Of a stretch of 64,000 nucleotides of DNA, positions 17,841 to 26,862 are shown in pieces. Source of the DNA: Eubacterium_G segne. GTDB taxonomy: Bacteria; Bacillota; Clostridia; Lachnospirales; Lachnospiraceae. The DNA is taken from positions 248,001 through 312,000 of the forward strand of contig NZ_JACOOZ010000001.1 in the NCBI RefSeq assembly GCF_014287775.1. Direction: 5' to 3'. The translations under genes were made by a program, and so were the position numbers. The first letter of the stretch is position 1; each line of letters starts with the position of its first letter. Below the pieces are notes generated by a model that saw nothing but the letters and a program-made list of their open reading frames with translations, did not search any database and was not told the origin of the DNA.

Positions 17841-18251
17841 CTATCTTGATAAATCCTTTGTCTCCGGCTTTCTTGTCATTCCAATATTCGCCTCATACTT
17901 ATCCATTCCATCCGGACACAGTTCTCTAAGCTTATCTACATTGAACAGATAAAGCGGATATTCGCAGAAACCACTCCTTTGCGTGAATCCTGTAAACTCT
18001 CCAAGGTCGTTATCTGTAATAAACTTTTCAATATCCGGCATGTCATTCACATTCAGATATCCGCAGTAATTTGGTGCTGCAACCAGCAAATTCACAGTCA
18101 CATCCCCAAAAGGCTCCTCATATCCATCTTCATTACACATAAGACCGATAAACATTGCCCTGTTATTCATATACTGCTGGATATCAAATGTCACCTGCGT
18201 TTCTCCGGTTATGCTTGAATTATAAGTAACCTGTTTCTTTTCATTATCCAT
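17841..18251 (-). CDS. DUF4313-like ICE protein
   Basis: 136 residues. The pattern (TFDIQQYMNNRAMFIGLMC, DVTVNLL, APNYCGYLNVNDMPDIEKFI, GFTQRSGFCEYPLYLFN) fits the DUF4313 family found in ICE operons. Function unknown. AGGAGG lies 4-5 nt upstream of the ATG. It is inserted between the VirB6-like and PrgI genes here and is absent from the second module, so it is not essential to the core machine. Confidence 0.75.
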   Translation of the reverse strand: MDNEKKQVTYNSSITGETQVTFDIQQYMNNRAMFIGLMCNEDGYEEPFGDVTVNLLVAAPNYCGYLNVNDMPDIEKFITDNDLGEFTGFTQRSGFCEYPLYLFNVDKLRELCPDGMDKYEANIGMTRKPETKDLSR

Positions 18252-18263
18252 TTCTGCCTCCTT

Positions 18264-19106
18264 CTATAATCCAAATGCCTTGCTTGTAAGTGTCTGTGCA
18301 CCCTTCACACTTCCAACAGTCATTGCTATCGTAAATGTCATTTCACACAAATAAATAAGCGTCTGTGCCCAGTCAGCGTAACTTCCTGTAAATGCTGGAA
18401 GTCCTGCATTGATAAATGCATTACATACCACAATTGCAAGTGCCATCGTTACTGCCTCGAATACACACGAAAGAAAATATTTGCAGTAGGTAGCCATTGT
18501 ATGACTGACCATTCTGTTTCCTGCCATTGTGGAGCATGCAATCGCACCAAGCGGCACAATAATCAGTATCTTTAAGAACCTGAAATACACTGTGTAGATG
18601 ATAAAGAATCCACAGATAATAATGATGATTGCAAGCAAAGCTGTAAGTATCAGCATTACCAGACTTTCACCAAATCCGAGTCCTTTAATGATATCTGCCT
18701 GTGTACTGTCAATGGCAAGCTGCGTCGTTGTCCCGGCAGATATAAGTCCTACCAGATTTCCTATGGAAGTAAAAAATGCTTTCATAATCGTGACATTATT
18801 TGCAACAAACCATTCTGCAAGTCCCAGTCGGATAAGCATACGCAGGATTGATTCAAACCTCATCTCATCTTTTACATCTATGCTTTCCGAGCAGAAACCG
18901 ATAACAAAGAACAGCACAACGAGGGAAGAGCCGACCGCTACAAAGACCGGCTCTATCCCCTCAATGACTGCCCAGGGACCTCCGCCCTTGAAACTGACCG
19001 GTGACTGTCCAAGCATTGCAAAGACCAGGGATATCTGATTGTTCCAAAACCCAAACACTGCCTCAAGAAGTGCAAGGATCTTGTCTCCAAGCTTAAAAAT
19101 ATCCAT
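18264..19106 (-). CDS. VirB6/TrbL-like polytopic membrane protein
   Basis: 280 residues with about six hydrophobic helices, e.g. VAVGSSLVVLFFVIGFC (about 60-80) and LIILTALL-type helices at 150-175. This is the topology of the VirB6/TrbL-like channel component of Gram-positive T4SS. The motif SESIDVKDEMRFESILRMLI is kept in the copy at 54638-55480, and both end in LTSK/LTTK...LGL. It probably forms the inner-membrane part of the DNA translocation pore. Confidence 0.9.
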   Translation of the reverse strand: MDIFKLGDKILALLEAVFGFWNNQISLVFAMLGQSPVSFKGGGPWAVIEGIEPVFVAVGSSLVVLFFVIGFCSESIDVKDEMRFESILRMLIRLGLAEWFVANNVTIMKAFFTSIGNLVGLISAGTTTQLAIDSTQADIIKGLGFGESLVMLILTALLAIIIIICGFFIIYTVYFRFLKILIIVPLGAIACSTMAGNRMVSHTMATYCKYFLSCVFEAVTMALAIVVCNAFINAGLPAFTGSYADWAQTLIYLCEMTFTIAMTVGSVKGAQTLTSKAFGL

Positions 19107-19138
19107 ACTTGTTATTCACCTCTTTCCTTTTACTAAAA

Positions 19139-19156
19139 GGGGAAATGCATTTCCCC
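19139..19156. promoter_or_regulatory. Perfect palindrome between the Maff2 and virB6-like genes
   Basis: GGGGAAATGCATTTCCCC is a perfect 18-bp palindrome in the 54-nt gap. There is no T run, so it may be a processing or stability hairpin that separates a highly expressed Maff2 message from the rest of the operon. Function is inferred only. Confidence 0.4.
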
Positions 19157-19160
19157 AATC

Positions 19161-19484
19161 TTAGAAGCCTAAGAATGTCAGTACTGTTGAAATACCAGCC
19201 ATCATGACACCTGCTACAATTCCTTTCAGTGCAGAGTTCATGGTAGATGAATCCTGCTGCTGGTAGGCTTGTGCGAACTCCATAACATTCTTTGCAAGAA
19301 TGATGACACCAACCGCACCAATGACTGCAATGATAAGTGTCTTTAAATTCTCAAGCGGCTGTGTTACTGCGGAAGTACCTGTACCTGCTGCAAAACAGGT
19401 AGTGCTCATAAGCATCACTCCCATAAGTGCTCCGGATAATGCCGGAACGAATCTCTTTTTTAAGTGAATGAATCTACTCTTCAT
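19161..19484 (-). CDS. Maff2-family pilin-like protein
   Basis: 107 residues: a signal-like N-terminus, then FAAGTGTSAVTQPLENLKTL, a helix AVIGAVGVIILAKNVMEFA, and a C-terminal helix GIVAGVMMAGISTVLTFLGF. The Maff2 family sits in the VirB2/TrbC pilin position of these T4SS operons. I place the start at MKSRFIHLKKRF because GGAGGA lies just upstream and it aligns with MKRIKKKLKKL of the copy at 55514-55831. A start at 19541 (MRKEQV, AGGAG 10 nt upstream) would add 19 residues. Confidence 0.85.
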   Translation of the reverse strand: MKSRFIHLKKRFVPALSGALMGVMLMSTTCFAAGTGTSAVTQPLENLKTLIIAVIGAVGVIILAKNVMEFAQAYQQQDSSTMNSALKGIVAGVMMAGISTVLTFLGF

Positions 19485-19584
19485 GCCTTTCTCCTCCATC
19501 TGATTGTTGTTTGTTGTTGAAATAACCTGTTCTTTTCTCATGTTGTTTAATCTCCTTTTTTGAAGTGACAGAAGCGGAAAAAGC

Positions 19585-19649
19585 CAGAAAGGAATACACA
19601 TATTCCAATCCGGCTAGCTTTCCGAACGGAATATATGCATTCCTTTCTG
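19585..19649. repeat. Long imperfect hairpin upstream of the Maff2 gene
   Basis: Arms 19585-19606 and 19628-19649. CAGAAAGGAAT/ATTCCTTTCTG pairs perfectly for 11 bp, then two mismatches flank two pairs, then ATATTCC/GGAATAT, with a 21-nt loop. It lies in the 5' region of the Maff2 transcript. A minus-strand reading frame runs through it (19474-19683) but has no ribosome site. It could be a repeated extragenic palindrome or a leader control hairpin. Confidence 0.5.
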
Positions 19650-19752
19650 TCCTGTTGATAGTTACTCTATGATAATCAGGCAATGCCTGTTGTACTGGTT
19701 AATCGGGCTTTCCCCGATGCGTTTTTGCTGTGACCATCTCCTTTCAAGGTAT

Positions 19753-19787
19753 GAAAAAAAGCACCTTAACCATATGGCTAAAGTGCT
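19753..19787 (-). terminator. Rho-independent terminator of the XRE regulator unit
   Basis: On the minus strand AGCACTTTAGCC pairs with GGTTAAGGTGCT over 12 bp (two G-T pairs) around a 4-nt ATAT loop and is followed by seven T. It starts 20 nt after the stop of the regulator gene at 19808. Confidence 0.85.
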
Positions 19788-19807
19788 AATTTACTCTCAA
19801 ATTTGCT

Positions 19808-20347
19808 TTATTCTAAAAGCATTCCATCAATTATTGCAAACTTTGTCTTAAATATAGATCTATTCTGGCAATATCGTAATATGACATCCTGTACATAAGG
19901 TCTTGTACAATAACTGTCTACCACAATCTGTTTATCTTCCTCTTTCTCTATCCTCTTAAATATGCCTTTTGCATTCCAATCCGTCTTTACAGCATCTACT
20001 AAATCATTACTCATCTCAAGATGTGATAAAATCGTGGAATTCAACTCGGTTTCTTTAATTTCAGATATTTGTCCATAGTCATTAAGTTGCTTCAATTCTC
20101 TCTTAATTGCCTCCGTGTAACTTGTCATATTATTATCTCCTATCAATAAGTATTCAGGTGTTACATCTAGTGCCTTTGCTAGTTGTAAAAGATTATACGC
20201 ACTTGGCTCTTCATTGAGTCTACCTTGTTCATAACGTCGTATACTCTGAACAGATATATTTGTTATCTTACCCAGCTCTTCCTGTGTATAGTTTCGTATA
20301 TTACGCAACTCTTTTAATCTATCTGCAAAAGTCTTTTCCGTATTCAT
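19808..20347 (-). CDS. XRE-family transcriptional regulator
   Basis: 179 residues. An N-terminal helix-turn-helix of the Cro/CI (XRE) type lies at about 10-65 (LKELRNIRNYTQEELGKI, then SVQSIRRYEQG); the C-terminal 110 residues have no domain I recognise. The start is set at MNTEKTF with GGAGG 6 nt upstream. It has its own promoter, an inverted repeat at the promoter, and its own terminator. It therefore forms a self-contained transcription unit wedged between virD4 and Maff2, which are only 5 nt apart in the second module. It probably represses its own promoter. Confidence 0.88.
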   Translation of the reverse strand: MNTEKTFADRLKELRNIRNYTQEELGKITNISVQSIRRYEQGRLNEEPSAYNLLQLAKALDVTPEYLLIGDNNMTSYTEAIKRELKQLNDYGQISEIKETELNSTILSHLEMSNDLVDAVKTDWNAKGIFKRIEKEEDKQIVVDSYCTRPYVQDVILRYCQNRSIFKTKFAIIDGMLLE

Positions 20348-20387
20348 CCTGTACCTCCAATATAAAATAATTTCTGTCTTTTGTAAC

Positions 20388-20441
20388 TGCTCACATGTTA
20401 GTAGTCCAATAAGCTGAAGCATACTATGTGAGCAAATTATA
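20388..20441 (-). promoter_or_regulatory. Promoter and inverted-repeat operator of the XRE unit
   Basis: The minus strand shows a perfect TATAAT (20441-20436). Directly downstream are two 9-bp inverted half-sites, TGCTCACAT and ATGTGAGCA (20426-20434 and 20388-20396), with 29 nt between them. The -35 is weak. The position just after the -10 suggests autorepression by the adjacent XRE protein. That is inference from layout. Confidence 0.6.
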
Positions 20442-20470
20442 TCATATACTCTGTAATATATCTAAAAACA

Positions 20471-22666
20471 TTACTGCTTCTTTCGATATGAACTCATCTT
20501 CTCCACAGTAACCTCCGGATAAAAGTAAGTAAGAATCGTTGCCTTCGGAACTCCTGCCGCAAGTGCCTTCTTCACTTCCTCTTTCTGCTCCGGTGTATAT
20601 GACCAGTGCAGCATTCGGTTTGTGATTGTATCCTCCCACTTAGGCTTTTCCCTCTCAGGATTCCTTACAGGCTTAGTACCAGCACTTCCATTAGAAGAGT
20701 TAGCACATTCTGTAGTATCAGACTTCTGTGACTCATCGACATACTCAAGCTCATTTGCCTGCTCCCTGTCAATCTTTGCTTTCTGCTCTGCCTCATCCTG
20801 CATGGAGAATCTTCTGCTTAACTCCGCATCACCAAGCATCATAAACTGCTCATAGGTAAGAGAATCTATATACACATTCTCGCCCTTATCCCTCAGCTTT
20901 TCATAATACTTAACTGCCTTGTCTGAAAGAATCTCAAATGGCGGACCGATAAGATTATCTGCTCCTCTTATCTGATGAACATAAGGCTCTCCCTTGCCAT
21001 CTGCTGTCTGGTTAAACATCGAATGATTGAACGGTATGAACTTATTGTCCATGATAGGATCAAAACCACGGATAAAGATAATACATTTCTTATTATCCAG
21101 CTTTCTGACTTCATCGGGTGTAAACAATTCTCTGCCTAATACATCATAGTTTCTTGAAGAGCTTCCCTGTCTGCCCTTTGTTTCTCCACTTGACTTCTTA
21201 TCAATCGTACCTTTTCCAAGCAGCTCTGACACATACTTATGCGTACTCTGCTCGTTTCCACCGAGATAGATGAACGTATCGCAGTTGCCGGGAATTGTCT
21301 CCCAGGTATCTTTAAAAAGTGCTTTTAACTGGGCAAAGTTCTGAATAATGATAATACTTGAAATCTCACGGCTTCGCATTGTCGATAACAGTGAACAGAA
21401 GTCATCTGGCAATGCGACATTCGCAAATTCATCTAACATAAATGTCACATGGATTGGCAGCCTTCCACCACAATTAAAGTCTGCCTGATAGTACAATTCC
21501 TGAAATATCTGCGTGTATAACATACCGATAATAAAGTTATAGGATTTGTCACTATCCGGGATTACACAAAAGAGTGCTGTCTTTGTCTCCCCATCTCCGT
21601 TTACACCAATACCGATATCGGACAGATTAAGCTCATCTTTGGAGAGTAATCGTAAAACCTGCTTATTTTCAAGAAATGCAAGTCTTGAGTTGGCACTGAT
21701 GATAATGGAACGGACGGTATCTCCTGCACCTCGCATACATTTGTTGTACTGCTTTACTGCCGGATGATTAGCTCCGAGTGGGGAACTCTCCTCTAAGAAC
21801 TTCATTCGCACATCCAGTTTCGACGCCTTTCCCTGCTCTGTCACTTCTGCTTCTCCAAGAAGCTTCAGTACTGTCTCAAAGTTTCTCTTTGCCGGCTGTA
21901 CTTCAAGCCACACATAATAAAAGATTGACTGTAAAAATAATCCTTCTGCTTTCTCCCAGAATGGATCACTTGGAGTGGAACCCTTTGGTGTGGTATTACT
22001 GATAAGATTGGTAATCAGCTTTACAACATCTGTTTCCTCTCTGATATAGGAAAACGGATTATAGCAGTCCGACTTATCCATCTCAAGCAGATTGATGACC
22101 TTCACATTGTATCCGTTATTCTTTAACATCTGCCCGCAACTTCTAAGAATCTCACCTTTTGGATCAGTACAGATAAAAGAACAGTTATGTGGCATCTGCA
22201 TCAGATTCGGCTTTACTTCATAAAATGTTTTTCCTGCTCCGGAACCACCACAGATAAGTATATTTCCATTGAGCTTGAGTCTCCTAAAATCCAGCGACAT
22301 CTTCACATTTTGGCTGAGTATCCGGTTGAAATTCTCATCCTTATCTGCAAGTATCTTGTTGACCTGCTTCGGATTTTCAAATCTTGCCGTACCAAATTCC
22401 TTACCGGGCATATAGTTTCTCTGACTGGTGTAATACATGACAATAGCCATCGCATAGATACCTAATGCAATGGCTACTGCTTTTACTGTATTGGAATTGT
22501 AATAGTTGGCAAAGGGAACAGCACATACTTCATTGAATCTGTCCATAAATTCATTAAAGGCAATCCCTTCTGCCCACGCACCATTTATCAGATAACCAAG
22601 ATACCCGGCTAACACTGCACCCACAAGGATGAATATCAGTGACGGCTTTTTCTTTGTTGTCTGCAT
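20471..22666 (-). CDS. VirD4/TraG-type coupling protein
   Basis: 731 residues. It has two N-terminal membrane helices (about 8-30 and 58-80), Walker A GGSGAGKTF near residue 142, and Walker B region FMLDEFANVALP near 412. The all-alpha ATPase body is collinear with the 55837-57981 copy, and the tail is charged. Coupling proteins recruit the relaxase-DNA complex and feed it into the secretion channel. The C-terminus ends EVTVEKMSSYRKKQ, as in the copy (TTTVEEMKSRRKNY). A good GAGG site precedes the ATG. Confidence 0.95.
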   Translation of the reverse strand: MQTTKKKPSLIFILVGAVLAGYLGYLINGAWAEGIAFNEFMDRFNEVCAVPFANYYNSNTVKAVAIALGIYAMAIVMYYTSQRNYMPGKEFGTARFENPKQVNKILADKDENFNRILSQNVKMSLDFRRLKLNGNILICGGSGAGKTFYEVKPNLMQMPHNCSFICTDPKGEILRSCGQMLKNNGYNVKVINLLEMDKSDCYNPFSYIREETDVVKLITNLISNTTPKGSTPSDPFWEKAEGLFLQSIFYYVWLEVQPAKRNFETVLKLLGEAEVTEQGKASKLDVRMKFLEESSPLGANHPAVKQYNKCMRGAGDTVRSIIISANSRLAFLENKQVLRLLSKDELNLSDIGIGVNGDGETKTALFCVIPDSDKSYNFIIGMLYTQIFQELYYQADFNCGGRLPIHVTFMLDEFANVALPDDFCSLLSTMRSREISSIIIIQNFAQLKALFKDTWETIPGNCDTFIYLGGNEQSTHKYVSELLGKGTIDKKSSGETKGRQGSSSRNYDVLGRELFTPDEVRKLDNKKCIIFIRGFDPIMDNKFIPFNHSMFNQTADGKGEPYVHQIRGADNLIGPPFEILSDKAVKYYEKLRDKGENVYIDSLTYEQFMMLGDAELSRRFSMQDEAEQKAKIDREQANELEYVDESQKSDTTECANSSNGSAGTKPVRNPEREKPKWEDTITNRMLHWSYTPEQKEEVKKALAAGVPKATILTYFYPEVTVEKMSSYRKKQ

Positions 22667-22672
22667 AGGCTG

Positions 22673-23791
22673 CTACCTCGCTTTCTTCGTGGTAACAGTT
22701 TTCTTCTGTGTGGTCTTTTTCTGCTGCTTCTGTACTTTCTCGTAACGCTCCCTGACAGATGACTCCACCTTGTCGTAGTGAGTATAAAGCTCGGTTCCTT
22801 TCTGGGTTGTCACCACACGATTCTGCTCATCGTAAAGCTTATAATCCTTGGTGGAATCAAGGAAAGTAAGCATTGTCTTTCCACCATGAATCTCCATGAT
22901 GTTTTCCTTACGGAGCCATACATATCTTGCCTCTTCTCCCCATGTGCCGGGAACTCTGGTCTTAACAGCATGGTCATTCTCTTCGATAATCAGCTTCTTG
23001 CTGATAGTCACATCTGATAAGTTCGCATTCTTTGATGCTGCAACTGCCCTCATTCTCTCAGCAAGGTCCTGATAGCCTCTAACACGATTGATAAATGCAT
23101 CCTTGTCCATCATGACTGTATGGGTGCCATCCTCATTTTTCTTTCCAAGCACACCGATTGTCTCTAGCTGTTTGATAACACTTTCAGCCTGCTCACCATT
23201 GATACTGAAATTCTCCTTGACCTGATCCACACTGATAGCTTTCTTTTCCATTGCAAACATTCCGACCTTTTCGATCAGTCCGTCAATAGCGGTATTAACC
23301 CTATCCCCTTCTATCGTGTGGCTTTTCTCGTTTCCCTGCTGTTTCTTCAAAAAATCCATCAGCTTGCCAAGGGATTTTTCATCTCCATTCTTCAGATAAT
23401 CGTCAAATGTGGCAATCTTACCAAACTTGAGCTTCTGTATCATCATATTCACACGGGGAACTGCCTCTGTATGAAAGATTACCTCACTCAGTCCATCTTT
23501 CCTGTTACAGTCTGGAAGTACCGAATACAGGATTCCATACTTCTTTGCCATCTTTTCAACCTTTTTCATATCTTCGGTATTAAACTGTAACACCTGTAAA
23601 TCGCCACCTTTTAAGATCAGCTTTCTCATGGATGTCTTGCCAAGTGACTTTTCATAATCAAGCATCCCTTTTAAGAAATCTATTGCCTTCTGCATGGCAG
23701 CAATGCCGCCGCTTCCTACCTTCATGGCAATCTCAATGCCATCATAAGCTACACGGATGATCTGCACCGCTTCCTGAATCTCTTCTGCCAT
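22673..23791 (-). CDS. PcfB-family (DUF3801) coupling accessory protein
   Basis: 372 residues. The N-terminal 130 residues (IQEAVQIIRVAYDGIEIAMK ... LILKGGDLQVLQF ... IFHTEAVPRVNMMI) match the DUF3801/PcfB pattern. The middle holds a winged-helix-like segment (about 165-230), and the C-terminus is Lys/Thr-rich. PcfB in pCF10 is a secretion chaperone-like partner of the coupling protein and relaxase. The stop lies 6 nt before virD4. The copy at 57988-58944 lacks the middle segment. Confidence 0.85.
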   Translation of the reverse strand: MAEEIQEAVQIIRVAYDGIEIAMKVGSGGIAAMQKAIDFLKGMLDYEKSLGKTSMRKLILKGGDLQVLQFNTEDMKKVEKMAKKYGILYSVLPDCNRKDGLSEVIFHTEAVPRVNMMIQKLKFGKIATFDDYLKNGDEKSLGKLMDFLKKQQGNEKSHTIEGDRVNTAIDGLIEKVGMFAMEKKAISVDQVKENFSINGEQAESVIKQLETIGVLGKKNEDGTHTVMMDKDAFINRVRGYQDLAERMRAVAASKNANLSDVTISKKLIIEENDHAVKTRVPGTWGEEARYVWLRKENIMEIHGGKTMLTFLDSTKDYKLYDEQNRVVTTQKGTELYTHYDKVESSVRERYEKVQKQQKKTTQKKTVTTKKAR

Positions 23792-24195
23792 TATCGCACC
23801 TCCACTTTCTCTCTAACTGTTGTTTTAAGCGTTTCTGTCTCTGTAGTACGGATTTCCTCGGCTGATACATCAATACCATAAGTAGTCAAAATATCTGCCA
23901 GATGATTGATTGCTTTCTCCTCCTCGATACGATACATTTCAAGTGCCACAAGCAGGTTTTCCACCTGTTCCACCCATGCAGGCTTCATATCATATTTAGA
24001 CCTGTATGTGACCATAATCTCGTCCGACTCAGCCTTATCCGCTGAATGTGCCAAAGCTTCAATAAGAGAAATCGTGTCTTCCTTGCTGCCGCTTCTGAAT
24101 GCGAACTGGACAACAAAGTTTTTCTCTTCCTCTGTAAATTGATGCTCCACACCATTCATCTCTGTTACTGCTTCATTTACTACTGCTAAATTCAT
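23791..24195 (-). CDS. ICE hypothetical protein (134 aa)
   Basis: Acidic, all-helical protein with no named family. Its last base overlaps the PcfB start, and AGGAGG precedes the ATG. It has no counterpart in the second module, where PcfB follows the coiled-coil-like gene directly. Confidence 0.65.
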   Translation of the reverse strand: MNLAVVNEAVTEMNGVEHQFTEEEKNFVVQFAFRSGSKEDTISLIEALAHSADKAESDEIMVTYRSKYDMKPAWVEQVENLLVALEMYRIEEEKAINHLADILTTYGIDVSAEEIRTTETETLKTTVREKVEVR

Positions 24196-24204
24196 AAGTT
24201 CCTC

Positions 24205-25389
24205 CTAATCTGCCATGCTGTTTTCAAGCACAGCAATCTCAATGATCTCCTTCATCTTTTCCGCTGAAATGTTGTTGTTTATAAGCTCTACAAGCTGTGA
24301 CTCAGTAAGTCCCTTTTCTATTGCACTCTTAATCTGCACAAGCTGCGCCGGAACAAGGTCTCCCGATGCAACCAGCTTTACAATGTCTGCTCTTGACTTT
24401 TTCTTAAATGACAGTCTTGCAAAAAGACTTGCCACTCCGCTGTTGCTGCTCTTTCTCACACTTCGCTCAATCGGAAGTCTCTGCACCACATTTCCAGTAC
24501 CATCAACTACCGGAATCTGATAATAGACCGGAATTCCATTTGCCACAGCCTGCATATTCTGAGGAACTGCAACTGTATCAACCATCTTTTTATCTGCCTG
24601 TGATACGGACTGGCTTTCCTGCGGCTCTGCCTTACTTTCTGCCTCTTTCTTATTCTCTGTGGCAACACTTATGATCTTATCTTCCAATGACTCTATTCTG
24701 TCTCCCATACGCTTCATCTCCTTATCCTTTTTCTCAATATCATCCCTAAGTCTTGCAATTGTACTGCTTGCCTTATTCAGTTCATTCTGCTGACTGTTGA
24801 TAAGAGCGTCCTTATCCTGGTTCTCCTTGACCAGACGCTCCCTGACTTCCTCGTCATCTTTGGAAGTTTCTATTTCAGAAAGCTTCTTATTCAGGGCATC
24901 ATACCTTTCATTCTGATGATTGATCTTTGCAACCACTTCATCCATCTGAGCTACAAGACTTTTCACATACTCTAAATCCTGTGGCATCTGCTCTTTGGCT
25001 TTATTAAGCTTTTCTAATACCACATCAAACATCCTGCGCATGTTTACTGCTGTATCATCTTTTTGGACTACCTCTCTGATTGCATCAATCGGCACACCTT
25101 TTTCATAGTAATCCAATGCTGTCTGCATCTTAGGTGCTGCCATCCTGCTATCTTTCAGCAGCGTTAACAACTCTTCTGATACACCCTTATGCAGACATTT
25201 TGATAACACCTTCATCTGCTCAATGTCATAACTTTTGTTAAGATACAGACCGATTTCATCATCAGTCAGTCCATATTCATAATCGCTTTTGACAAGAGCA
25301 ATAACCTCACTGTCCATATGCTTATTACGAAGAATCTGTATCTTTCTCTCAATCGCCATTTCACTTAATGGCTCTCTTTTTTCTTCCAT
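24205..25389 (-). CDS. Coiled-coil ICE protein
   Basis: 394 residues. The N-terminal half has repeated helix pairs (e.g. YDIEQMKVLSKCLHKGVSEE, VALVKSDYEYGLTDDEI). A long coiled coil at about 145-255 and a proline-containing linker follow. The C-terminal 65 residues (DIVKLVASGDLVPAQLVQIK ... GLTESQLVELINNN) are shared with the small protein at 58945-59316. The two-helix repeats resemble repeats used in protein contacts. It could be a relaxosome scaffold; that is a guess from its position between relaxase and PcfB. Confidence 0.7.
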   Translation of the reverse strand: MEEKREPLSEMAIERKIQILRNKHMDSEVIALVKSDYEYGLTDDEIGLYLNKSYDIEQMKVLSKCLHKGVSEELLTLLKDSRMAAPKMQTALDYYEKGVPIDAIREVVQKDDTAVNMRRMFDVVLEKLNKAKEQMPQDLEYVKSLVAQMDEVVAKINHQNERYDALNKKLSEIETSKDDEEVRERLVKENQDKDALINSQQNELNKASSTIARLRDDIEKKDKEMKRMGDRIESLEDKIISVATENKKEAESKAEPQESQSVSQADKKMVDTVAVPQNMQAVANGIPVYYQIPVVDGTGNVVQRLPIERSVRKSSNSGVASLFARLSFKKKSRADIVKLVASGDLVPAQLVQIKSAIEKGLTESQLVELINNNISAEKMKEIIEIAVLENSMAD

Positions 25390-25419
25390 ATATGCCTCCT
25401 AACCACTAAAAAAAACAGC

Positions 25420-26862
25420 CTAACGTACCGGCTGTTCTTTTCTGTCTCTTATTGTTTCTTTGTCATACTGCTTCTCTTCTGCCGAAGCTGATACCGTAAG
25501 TTCCTTCCATATTGATCTTCCAAGATTAAGTTCCTTTGATACCGCCCGTTCTGCCTTACAGTCCTGTGCATACTTGCTCTCATATTTTTTTCTAAGACTC
25601 TCGACCTCTTCCACACTGTATCCCTGTGCCAGAAGCTCAGTGTTAAGCCTTTCCCATGCATTGTGCTCATCTTCAAAAAAGGTATCCCCACTCTGATAAC
25701 ACGATTCCGCATCATCAAGCCCCCGGATCTGTTCAGCCTTGTCAAAAATATCTTTGAATCTCTCCTTAGCCTTATAGGTCTTACTCTTTTCCTTTGATGC
25801 TTCTTTTTTCTTATCCGTCAGATTATCAAGTACCGATACAAGTTCTTCCGCACTCTCAATCTTATGCCTTACCAGAAATAGATACTGCTCCTGCAGCTTA
25901 TGCATCTTTCGGATATCATCCTTATACTTCCATACCTGACTATATGGCTTCTTTTTCAGCTTTCCAATCCGGTAAAGCTTTGCATAATATCTTTTCTGCA
26001 AGCCTGACATCTTCGCCCTGCGGTATCTTTTGACATAGCACTTTACTATCGCTGCCTGCCTTTCCTCATTCTGTGACTGGTAAAAGGATAAATCTTCCTT
26101 CGCAATACGCTCCACAATAGCTTCCTGTGAATAATTCTCGCCAAGAGTCTTACATCTTCTGAATCTTGTCATCCCCTGTGGTCTGACTGCCAGATACTTT
26201 CCCTGCTTGACCTCATATCCTTTTTCCGACAGCAGCTCCAGAAATCCACTAAAATCATTTGCCTGTAAAATGCAGGCATCAAAATCTCTTTTTATCATAT
26301 CTGCCCACACAAAGCTGCCTTCACGATATTCGCTCCAATCCTTATAATTCTCGTGCTGTTTCTCTTTGCTGCCATCCTCCACATCTATAATGGAAAGACC
26401 ATACTCCTGACACAGCTTATTGGTAATTGGCTGGATATACTTTGCCCAGTCACCTTTCTCGTAGCGATACTTTTTCCCATCCACAAAGCTTACACTGTTA
26501 AATACAATGTGTGAATGAACATGGTCTGTATTATCATGAACCACAAATACCGCTTCATAGGCATCACCAAGATATTCTGCTACAAACTTCTGTGTTATCT
26601 CAAAAGCCCTATCCGGTTCCACCTCATCCTCTTTGAAAGAAAGAATGATGTGATACCCCTGTCGCTTGTCTGTTTTTCCAAACTGCTTCTTTGTATCCAT
26701 CATCTGTTCAAAAGCCATATCTGCCTGGCAGTTTATAGCTCCCACAAGTCTTCCTCCCTGCGTTTTCTCAGGATTCATCACATAATCCAGTGCCCGTTTC
26801 AAATGCCTTGCATGAAAAGAATTCCCGCTGTCCTTCATATGAAGTATCTTACTGATTGCCAA
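25420..26862 (-). CDS. Relaxase (MobA/VirD2-like mobilisation nuclease)
   Basis: 480 residues. The relaxase domain occupies the first 250 or so: likely nicking Tyr27 (ALDYVMNPEKT) and the three-His metal motif H114, H116, H118 (DHVHSHIVFN). A helical C-terminal region follows. It would nick one strand at oriT and pilot it to the recipient. The start codon is TTG (MAISKIL), overlapping the MobC gene by 14 nt; the second-module copy starts with ATG at the equivalent place. It is encoded 0.9 kb from the oriT-like palindrome. Confidence 0.93.
   Translation of the reverse strand: MAISKILHMKDSGNSFHARHLKRALDYVMNPEKTQGGRLVGAINCQADMAFEQMMDTKKQFGKTDKRQGYHIILSFKEDEVEPDRAFEITQKFVAEYLGDAYEAVFVVHDNTDHVHSHIVFNSVSFVDGKKYRYEKGDWAKYIQPITNKLCQEYGLSIIDVEDGSKEKQHENYKDWSEYREGSFVWADMIKRDFDACILQANDFSGFLELLSEKGYEVKQGKYLAVRPQGMTRFRRCKTLGENYSQEAIVERIAKEDLSFYQSQNEERQAAIVKCYVKRYRRAKMSGLQKRYYAKLYRIGKLKKKPYSQVWKYKDDIRKMHKLQEQYLFLVRHKIESAEELVSVLDNLTDKKKEASKEKSKTYKAKERFKDIFDKAEQIRGLDDAESCYQSGDTFFEDEHNAWERLNTELLAQGYSVEEVESLRKKYESKYAQDCKAERAVSKELNLGRSIWKELTVSASAEEKQYDKETIRDRKEQPVR

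Noticed and set aside
19474..19683. 69-residue minus-strand frame upstream of Maff2
   Set aside because: It runs through a long hairpin, has no ribosome site and overlaps the Maff2 start region.
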